Origin: Bryopsis sp. KO-2023
Taxonomy: Eukaryota > Chlorophyta > Ulvophyceae > Bryopsidales > Bryopsidaceae
Direction of reading: 5' to 3'
Assembly (NCBI GenBank): GCA_030272585.1
Contig: BSYQ01000015.1
Location: forward strand, 372,001 to 436,000
Length of the DNA: 64,000 nucleotides
The translations under genes were made by a program, and so were the position numbers. How positions within the stretch are numbered: position 1 is the stretch's first letter; each line of letters begins with the position of its first letter. The notes under the pieces were generated by a model, which saw only the letters and a program-made list of their open reading frames with translations, was not told the DNA's origin and made no database searches. Of the stretch, positions 56,726 through 64,000 are shown piece after piece.

Positions 56726-57125
56726 CTGGGCGCCGGCAAGTTTTAAAGGACCGGACCGGAAACCCTTTCTTAGACCGTACTTGACCTGTCTAGCAGACGT
56801 GGGCGCCGGCAAGTTTTAAAGGACCGGACCGGACCGGAAAACCTGTCTTGGACCGGATTTGACCTTTCTTAGACAGGTCAAACCGGTCTGGAAAGGTCAA
56901 ATCCGGTCTAGTAAAGAACACCTTTCTTAGACCGGATTTGACCTTTCTAGACCGGTCTGACCTGTCCAGACAGGTTGTCGCCTGTCTAGTACGGTCATAC
57001 TCGTGTGACCTGTTTTAGACCGGTGTGACCCTGTTTTAGACCGATGTGACCCTGTTTTAGACCGATGTGACGCCCAATGTGACCTGTTTTAGACCGACCT
57101 GGCACCTGTCTAGAACAGGTCACAC
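56726..57125. repeat. GACCGG-word element copies
   Basis: Two left-end-like starts (near 56729 and 56790), each with GGGCGCCGGCAAGTTTTAAA, followed by ACCGGAC and GACCTGTC words. It is related to 54391-54911. The right end resolves into repeated TGTGACCTGTTTTAGACCG units. Confidence 0.6.
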
Positions 57126-57211
57126 AATTAAGCACTTTTTAATGTGTTAATCGACTGAGAACTGATTCAATTGATTAAAGAACGAAGTATTATTTATTAT
57201 TTGCATTTTTA

Positions 57212-57412
57212 ATGTATGAATGACGTGAGCCAAGCCCACCAGCCACCGACTAGAGGGAGTCGGTCGACTCAAGGAGGATTCGAACCCGGGTTGGCTAAGC
57301 CCGAGTCGAAGGCACTATCACTAGTGGACCCCACCACAGGGACGCTCAAGTGGGGGCCGTTACCTTTAAGTACCCGTTCTTTTTCATTACTAAAGTAGGT
57401 ACTTAAGAGGAC
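57212..57412. repeat. Short dispersed repeat copy 2 plus tRNA-box foldback relic
   Basis: 57212-57255 repeats 52596-52640. 57259-57412 resembles the left arm and core of the 54224 foldback (GGATTCGAACCCGGGTTGGC, a B box on the minus strand), but the right arm is absent. Confidence 0.6.
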
Positions 57413-57474
57413 AACGCCGTTAACCGTTAACGGTCGTTGTCGTTGTCGCAACAACGACTTCGGCACAACTCTGC

Positions 57475-57595
57475 TGCCAGCACACCCTAACTAACTGTAC
57501 GCTGCCTTCTTTGGGACCAGACTCCTACTTAAAGTACTGCAAGACTGTTAGCGGCTTGCTGACGTACTGCAGAGCTAGGAACTGCCTTAAAACTA
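57475..57595. repeat. Dispersed repeat, copy 2
   Basis: Similar to 50645-50780, from CTGCCAGCACACCCT to TACTGCAGAGCT. Confidence 0.6.
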
Positions 57596-58101
57596 TCGAA
57601 CTACCTTGTAGACAAGCACCTGCATGCAGGAAACGCCTGCAGGTGTGTTATATTCCTCCCCACCTAAAAGACAGTAAGTTCCGACACTGTTGCTTGGGGA
57701 AAACATTAGTTCAAAGCAATTTCTTTTCGACTAAAATCCACTGTTCCCTTCTTCCTCTTCTTCCACTCCAAAGAAAATCAATGCCAACAACAAACAAGAC
57801 CAACACTCCTCACTCTACTTCTTCACCCTATATTGCATAACCTCTTTCGGATTTAATTCGTAGTTGCGAGAACCCGGTGGTGCATTTCCATTTTTGAGCT
57901 CAACCTTCATAGTGGCGGTTGTTACCGAGGCGGAAGTTGTCAGTTTGGCCAATTTGCACCCTGTCTCGGCCACATCCGCTGCGTGGCACATCGAACAATG
58001 CTCGTACAACGAGACACCCGGACATCCTGTTTGCAGGTTAACCGCCACCGAAAAATCGTTTTTTCTTCCGCATTATCAAGAATGGCAATGGTATCTGCCA
58101 C

Positions 58102-58207
58102 CAGAGTTGTGCCGAAGTCGTTTTTGCGACAACGACAACGGCCGTTAACGGCGTTAACGGTTAACGGCCGTTGTCGTTGTCGCAAAAACGACGTCGGCAC
58201 GACTCTG
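58102..58207. mobile_element. GTTAACGG-word hairpin element
   Basis: 106 bp, CAGAGTTGTGCCG...CGGCACGACTCTG, self-complementary over nearly its full length through GACAACGACAACGGCCGTTAACG. The termini resemble those of the 61273 hAT-type element. No target duplication was seen. Unrelated ordinary sequence separates it from the partial copy at 57410-57480. Confidence 0.65.
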
Positions 58208-58300
58208 ATACATTTTCCAATAATTTATAATTTTTTCAAAATCTCAAACGCATGATTGTCGACGAGCTGATTGGCGGTTGGGAGCGTCCCTTGGAGCCGG

Positions 58301-58330
58301 AGTTGTGCGCCGTTGCAACGGCGCACAACT
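58301..58330. repeat. Perfect 30-bp palindrome with hAT-like ends
   Basis: AGTTGTGCGCCGTTG followed by its exact complement. The ends match the AGTTGTGCGCC terminus of the 61273 element, so it looks like an extreme deletion derivative. Confidence 0.75.
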
Positions 58331-59030
58331 CTGTCTGCCACCCAACATCGACGCCAGCAGGCTTCCGAGGCGCATAATCTGTGTCGCCCGCAACTTAATG
58401 TCCTCACCGGAAACCTCTTGCGGAAGCCAAGACTGCACCCTTGTTGACTCTCAAAAAATTTGAACTTTGGCTCCGCCATTGCTTTTGGCTCCGCAATTGT
58501 CTTTGGCTCTGCAATTGCCTTTGGTTCCGCAATTGCTTTTGGTGGTGTATCTGAATTAGATTCTTCCGATTTTCAATCTTCGATTTCCAGTGAGGCGCCC
58601 TGAGCAGTAGTCATGCCACCCCCAATGTCGCCATGCCCCAGTACGACACTTTGCAGCGACGGAGGGGTCTACGTCGCCTTATCCATGGTAGCGAGTTGCT
58701 ACACGGTATATACCGTACGCACAGACTTCAATGTGCCAGCGGTTTCAGTGTCACAATGTTTCGTGATGTGCCAAGCCTGTTGTAACGCGTAACATGTGTG
58801 CCAATGTGCCAACGCTGGTTTTCACACGCCAGTTCATAAAAAAAATCCACCAAACCAAAGTGAATTACATTGCACCACCACCAAACAACCAACCTTCCGA
58901 ATTTCACCAGAATTCGAAAACCTTTCAAAAAACAGAAGGGGAAACGAAACTAGGAGTCCAATTCCCCGTCCCTAACATCAAAAAAACCCCGATTGGTCAC
59001 ATCAATCTCCACAGGTTCTGATAGTGAAGC
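58331..59030. other. Gene-free region
   Basis: About 700 bp with short low-complexity repeats (TTTGGCTCCGCAATTG units near 58485-58540). No coding signal was recognised. Confidence 0.45.
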
Positions 59031-59204
59031 TTGTGGGTGACGCAATAGTGGTCGGCTGTGTTGGTTGGATTCGTGATAACTTGCTGGCTAACGCAAGTAT
59101 ACTTGTGGGGTTTGTTGGTTTAGACAACTCTCTAGTTAACGCAGTTGTGAACGCTACTAGAGCACTTGGTTGGGAAAGTGATTGCGTTAGGCAAACACTT
59201 TAAC

Positions 59205-59235
<31 letters not shown>

Positions 59236-59448
59236 AGCGGGAACACACCAATCCCACGAATCCCGAGTTCTTACAAAATAACTATGAGTGTCAAATGAAC
59301 GAGTGGGCCTCTTAAGTACCCCTAAGTGTAGTACGTTGACGCATGCCCGAACCTCTGGGTCTAATCTGTCTTACTCGTGAACCCACATGCGTCAGCCACC
59401 CTCGGCTCTATCCCAAACTACCTCGTGAGCGCTAAAATATACTAACAG
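59031..59448. repeat. ~420-bp direct repeat, copy A (with CA microsatellite)
   Basis: Runs from TTGTGGGTGACGCAATAG to GAGCGCTAAAATATACTAAC and includes a (CA)n tract at about 59202-59236. Copy B is at 61167-61272 plus 62627-62907, in the same orientation. The pair brackets a transposase pseudogene. Confidence 0.85.
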
Positions 59449-60893
59449 GTTCTGCAAGATCCGAGTTGCTCAATAAAGCCTCGGTTGGTAAGTCCACGGT
59501 CTCCGTCAAATCCACTTCCATAACCCCACTTGGTCCCATTTCGGAACTCGGCCCCTCTCTTTCATCCACAGTTTGAGCGTTTGCATCATCGTTCGGGGAC
59601 TCGATCGGGTTCACTTCACCCAAGTTCAAGAGTCTTTCAAACAGTTCGTCCAACGGCACTTCGTCACCGTCCACGGCATCCTCATCATCATGTGGATCTT
59701 GCTCAATTCCCTCGGGTGTTGAATCCCAACGACCACTACTTAAAAGAAAGCTCCTAGCAATAGCCCGACACGCTTCATTCCCTTTTTCTTCCAAGAATGC
59801 ATCCAACAGCCCGGTCTTGGCCCAACACTTCTCAATCATCTCCCTTCGACTCAACATCTCTTGTTGTGCCACTCCTAGCCATTTTAATAGACGAATCCTG
59901 AGTGACTTTTTGTCGGTTGGCAGGTTCATCTCGTCCTGTGGAATTCCTTAATTCATCAAATGAACGACAACCTCAGCCAATTCTGCCCCGAATTCACGTT
60001 TTACAACGTGTTTTAAAACACGGTTGAGGGCCTGGTTGCATGGTTGGGCCTTGCTTGTGGTGCCAGGTGGAACGAACACGAGATGTCAGTTCTTGAATTG
60101 GTCGTTAAACCAACCCAAAAAACTTTCCGACACATGAACGGACCAACAATCCATCAAAAGCACCACAGGGAGGGTTTTGGGGTCTCAGCCCTCGCATGTT
60201 CCAGCTACATGTGGTAGAATGGATGTTTCAATAAACTGTTGAAGGCAACGCTGATTTGACCAGTGCTTTCCGGTACCACTCCACGTAGCGTGCACTCCCT
60301 CGGCCTTCGCCTCTTCCACACATTGTTGTGAGGGCAACACACGGTTTGTCTTTCCCGCAAATATTATTTGACAGTCCAACAACTGACCGTCAGCTGAAAT
60401 ACAGTATGTTCCTGTCACCATTCTTTTGTCCGATCCCCCCACCAAAGGAACTTCCTTTGCGCCTGTCCTCTCCAACGTTCGTGCCCCCCCCCCCAGCCAT
60501 CAACTGTAATTCAGTTTCGTCCATATTTAAAACACGTTCTTTCGGAATATCAAATGTTTTGATCAAATAAGCAACTCGTAATATGAACTTCTCCACTTTG
60601 GCCTCCCAGTCCACCGGTAACTTGCTAGCACATGTTGTGCCCACTCTCCACGATAACCCAAGGTGGTTCATAGCAAACGTCCTCACTGTTTGGGATGCAA
60701 ACTTCATAGAATTTTTAGGGTGATGTTTTTTGAATGCCCCAATGATCAGACTTCGCAAAACAGTGAGCGAAAGGGGTGCACCTCTTTTTCTGATTGCACC
60801 AACTGCTTGTGAAACCGAATCAGCAACATCTGGGAAGCGTTCTGCCCAATGTTCCATTTTTTTTTTTGGGGGGGGGGGTCCCATCCTTTCCAA
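59432..60893 (-). pseudogene. Degenerate pogo/Tigger-type (DDE) transposase
   Basis: Minus-strand remnant of a DDE transposase. The N-terminal piece (60893 down to about 60490) has a helix-rich DNA-binding part and the segment VLNMDETELQLM, the first catalytic Asp region. A run of 11 C at 60484-60494 coincides with a frame change. The next piece (to 60185) reads GTYCISADGQLL and IIFAGK, normal for the family. A stop follows, then VVLLMDCWSVHV (second Asp), another stop, and a PPGTTSKAQPCNQAL segment where the usual third acidic residue reads Asn. A third stop precedes the acidic C-terminal piece at 59929-59432. The frameshift, three stops and lost acidic residue make it inactive. Confidence 0.75.
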
Positions 60894-61166
60894 AATTCAG
60901 CCCTTTTCATTGCAGCACGTGTGGGTACATATGTTACAAGTGATCACCGAGATGTCTAGTAAGCACTAGCTAGAGCTACAGACTAGCTATGGGCACTAGT
61001 GATAGCCTAGTCAGAGCTTAAGGTCCATAGGATCCCAATAGGAGATCCTATAGCTCAAGAACCCTGGTGCCTCGCCCTAATGATATTAGTCAAGGGTCCC
61101 ATCAATGAGTGGGGGTTTGATGGGTTAAGGAGGCTTCGAGGGAGGGTTCTGGGAGGTTTTTGTAAC
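60894..61166. other. Spacer with CTAG-rich stretch
   Basis: About 270 bp. Contains repeated CTAG words (60957-61010) and a short inverted pair around ATAGGATC / GATCCTAT. No gene. Confidence 0.45.
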
Positions 61167-62907
61167 ATTGTGGGTGACGCAATAGTGGTTGGCTGTGTTA
61201 GATGGATTCGTGATAACTTGCGGGCTGACGCAAGTATGCTTGTGGGGTTTGTTGGTTTAGATAACTCTCTAGCAGAGTTGTGCGCCAGGCCGATTTTCCT
61301 TAACGATAACGGAACGGCAACGGCAACGGCAACGGCAATTAACGGCAGTTAATTGCCGTGAAAACCGTTGCCGTTCCGTTGTTGCACAACGGTTTAACGG
61401 CCGTTGCAACGGCCACCGTTAACGTCGCTTCGTGTGTACTTGAAAGCCTTAGTAAAAGTATGATTAATATAGAATCCACCATGCCTTCCACGTTCCCGCT
61501 CGTTTCGCGAGTGAGAAAGGGAATTAAGACGTCAGAAAATATAGCCAAGGGGAAGAATAAGTTTTTTCGAGCACGTCGCACTTTATCGCGTGCGAAACGA
61601 GCAAGAAACGAGGGAGATATCCCAGTTTCTGTGGAAAATACAGAAACTGGGATATCTCCCTCGTTTCTTGCTCGTTTCGCACGCGATAAAGTGTGACGTG
61701 CTCGAAAAACGTTTTTCTTCAGTCTAGTTACGTTAACACATCAAAAAAGACCTCTTGGAAGGGAAGTTCCGGTTATGTAAGTCGAGATCTAATAAGATCT
61801 ATTTTTAGGGTTATGGATAGTTCCGTCGTTGTGCTTTCTAGTTCCGCCAAAGTTCCGCAAAAGGCGAAACTTCCACGGGTCTCTTCACGAAGAAGAGGGT
61901 GAACATAGCCAGTTCCGCCTTTTCCAAATACCTCCTCAAGTTTTTTATTTCAGTTGGTTCTAATTCTGAAAATAGCATTTGGAAAAGGCGGAACTTACTC
62001 TCTCTCGCCCTCTTCTTCGTGAAAAGACCCGTGGAAGTTCCGCTTTTTTGGGAACTTTGGCGGCAGTGAAAGCGTCACAACGACGAAAGTTCTTATCAAC
62101 TTAAAAATAGATCTTATACAGATCTTCACTTACACCATCGGTCGTTTAAGTTAAAGAGTCGTTTTCGACCTGTAAAAGGCAGCTAAGACAAAAGAAAAAA
62201 TGTTTCCGAGCACGTCGCACTTTGTCGCGTGCGAAACGAGCAAGAAACGAGGGAGATATCCCAGTTTCTGTATTTTCCACAGAAACTGGGATATCTCCCT
62301 CGTTTCTTGCTCGTTTCGCACGCGACAAAGTGCGACGTGCTCGGAAAGTTCTCTTCTTTCGTTTGGTTTTATCCCCAAACGGGTTCACTACTTTCCTCAC
62401 CCGCGAAACGAGCGAGACACGAACGGGACGGTGGATTGTACTCTTAATTTAGTAACATTGACCGTTGTAATCGATGGCAACGGCAGGTGTCGTTAATAAC
62501 GGCTGTGTGATCGTTAACGGTTAATTAACGGGTTTTAACGGGTTTGCACAACGCTCGCGACAACGGAACGGCAACGGCGCCGTTATTAACGGAGCCGTTG
62601 CAACGGCGCACAACTCTGCTCTCTAGTTAACGCGGTTGTGAACGTTACTAGAGCACTTAGGTGGAAGTGATTGCGGCAGGCAAACACTTAGACACACACA
62701 CACAAGCGGGAACACACCACTCCCACGAATCCCGGTTACAAGTAAACTAAGAATGTCAACTTAACGAGTGGGTCTCTTTTATACCCCTAAGTGTAGTACA
62801 CTGACGCATGCCCCAACCTCTGGGTCTAATCTGTCTAACATATGAATCCCACATGCGTCAGCTACCCAGACTACCTCGTGAGCGCTAAAACACTAACATT
62901 TGTGATC
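61167..62907. repeat. ~420-bp direct repeat, copy B, split by a hAT-type foldback
   Basis: 61167-61272 and 62627-62907 together match 59031-59448. They are separated by the foldback element 61273-62618, whose 8-bp duplication comes from this repeat. Confidence 0.85.
61273..62618. mobile_element. 1.35-kb hAT-type foldback element
   Basis: 1346 bp bounded by the 8-bp duplication CTCTCTAG (61265-61272 and 62619-62626), with 14-bp perfect inverted termini CAGAGTTGTGCGCC. Both flanks rejoin copy B of the direct repeat, which confirms the insertion. Inside are AACGGC words at both ends, two copies of a ~65-bp-arm hairpin (61568-61704 and 62207-62343), and a central inverted pair (about 61864-61902 against 62007-62042). 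These mirror each other around the element midpoint near 61946, so the whole element is one long palindrome with hairpins nested in it. It has no coding capacity. Confidence 0.92.
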
Positions 62908-63374
62908 GGTCCGATAAACCGATCCCGATTAAATCAGACCGATTTTAATACAAAAGAACTCGTATTATATCGTGAACCCCTAGGTTAGTGAGCTGGCTTA
63001 GTGCATTGGATAGTGTATCTTATCGGGGAGGTCACAGGTTCGAGTCTTGCTTTGGGTGAGTGGGAGTGGGGTGGAGCTGATTAGGCTGAGGTGGAACGGT
63101 GTGGGATAGTGTCGGACGGAATTCCCTTGGAATTCCGGTGACTAGGTGGAATTCTGTCGTGAATTTAGAGCCTATTTAAGAGGCGACCCAATGTAATCAA
63201 GTGTCTTTATTGTCTTAAGTTTCTCGCCCGTATCAGATTTTGATCGACCGATCATTCGATGATCGGCATGATCGGATCGGATTGGTAGTCGGGATCGGGA
63301 TCGGCGACCGATCATCGATCATAATCGGTCGCCCAAATGATCGGAAACCGATTAAATCGGGATCAGATCCCTGC
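62908..63374. mobile_element. GATCGG-word element interrupted by a solo LTR
   Basis: 62908-62945 and 63241-63374 are made of GATCGG/CCGATC/ATCGGTC words in both orientations, ending GATCAGATCCCTG. A solo chromovirus LTR sits inside. The left terminus is not clear and no target duplication was found for the outer element. Confidence 0.6.
62946..63235 (+). repeat. Solo LTR of the chromovirus family
   Basis: 290 bp, TAATAC...GTATCA in sense orientation, flanked by the 5-bp duplication GATTT (62941-62945 and 63236-63240). It is clearly homologous to, but diverged from, the 307-bp LTRs at 17720 and 26796, and keeps tRNA-like A and B boxes (TGGCTTAGTGCATTGG, AGGTTCGAGTC). It marks an older insertion reduced by LTR-LTR recombination. 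Confidence 0.92.
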
Positions 63375-64000
63375 TATGCCTATCGTCCACTAAATACTCC
63401 AACCAGATCAGCACAATCTCCCCCACTAGTCCCCCTTTTTCTCACATCTTGGTTTCCCACCTTTTCTCACAACTCACTTAATCGACCCATTATCACACGC
63501 CTTAACTGCCACGCCTCATTTTCACAAACACTTGTGCAGATGTTTCGAACAGGGATGCTACACGCACGAAAAATCGTGTCGTGTCGTGCACGTGTAGAGT
63601 TGTTATCGCTCGGGAGGACTGACGTCCGCGAGCGACGTCTCCTATCTCGGGAAAGAGTGAGGCGACGGCGGAACGGTCACACAAAATCGCACGGGTCACA
63701 GACTCGGGGTCACACCAATAGATCACTGAAAAGCAAGGTTACATCAAGCGTCCCATCTTTTAACTCCCAGTTCGACTTTCCCGAGGGTGACTAACCACCC
63801 GTAACACTCCCACTACCCTGACTTACAGCCGCCAGTTCTACTCCTGACTCACTCACACACAGGTCCAGACCATAGCATGTTCCCACTCAGACTCGAACCC
63901 AGAACCTCAGTCTCGCAAGTCCTAATCTGGTTGATAGAACCACTGTCTTGACTCTGTGCTCTTGCGATGGTTTCCTCGCTGTAGTTCAGTAGTACCTCCT
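63375..64000. other. Terminal region with a tRNA-like stretch
   Basis: No supported gene. On the minus strand 63870-63955 has TGGTTCTATCAACCAG and TGGGTTCGAGTC in the order and spacing of A and B boxes, so a tRNA-derived repeat may begin here and continue past the window. Confidence 0.4.

Noticed and set aside
1..64000. Animal host
   Set aside because: RGG/SERBP1, ARPC2 and GBF-class genes alone would allow it, but the plant-type organellar CysRS, SDIR1-like and XBAT-like genes and an abundant chromovirus fit the green lineage better.

Overview
This is a eukaryotic nuclear window with GT-AG introns of roughly 150 to 1000 bp, no operons, and dense transposable elements. The host genes point to the green plant lineage, most likely a streptophyte (charophyte-grade) alga. 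The evidence is a plant-type organellar cysteinyl-tRNA synthetase, an SDIR1-like RING-H2 membrane E3, an XBAT34/35-like ankyrin-RING protein, a GNOM/GBF1-class ARF-GEF and an RGGA/SERBP1-like RNA-binding protein. The lineage call is inferred from family resemblance recalled without a database search.

Layout. 1-6937 (+): 3' two thirds of a large ARF-GEF (nine exons seen, 5' end outside the window). 7933-9547 (+): SDIR1-like E3 ligase, five exons. 10575-12272 (-): BCS1-type AAA ATPase, two exons. 12527-28752: a 16.2-kb nest of two LTR retrotransposons lying in what was a ~0.9-kb divergent promoter region. 29402-31178 (+): secreted cysteine-rich repeat protein, five exons. ~33246-36553 (+): cysteinyl-tRNA synthetase. 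36989-37942 (+): ARPC2 subunit of the Arp2/3 complex. 39603-42177 (-): SERBP1/RGGA-like protein, six exons. 44170-45643 (+): ankyrin-RING E3 ligase, three exons with a GC-AG intron. From 45.6 kb to the end no convincing host gene is visible; the sequence is repeats, many nested.

The retroelement nest is well resolved. The outer element (12527-28752, minus strand, identical 326-bp LTRs, 4-bp target duplication CAAC) carries one long gag-protease-RT-RNaseH-integrase frame. That frame is interrupted by a second element (17720-27102, minus strand, identical 307-bp LTRs, 5-bp duplication TCGAG), a chromodomain-bearing Ty3/gypsy element with gag, pol and an unexplained third ORF. A diverged solo LTR of the inner family lies at 62946-63235. 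Both elements and a tiny TRIM (53263-53780) share the same primer-binding site, TGGTTTCGGAGC.

The most unusual part is 47.7-63.4 kb. It holds several families of non-coding elements, each built almost wholly from one or two short 'words' (CTGTGCACAG, GACCGG, TCCGAC, GTTAACGG, GTACCG, GATCGG) written in both orientations, so each element is close to a giant palindrome. Three of them can be delimited with 8-bp target duplications and CAG...CTG terminal inverted repeats, which assigns them to hAT-type non-autonomous transposons. A fourth has a 7-bp duplication. I regard this set of word-built, foldback hAT-like elements as the best candidate for something undescribed.
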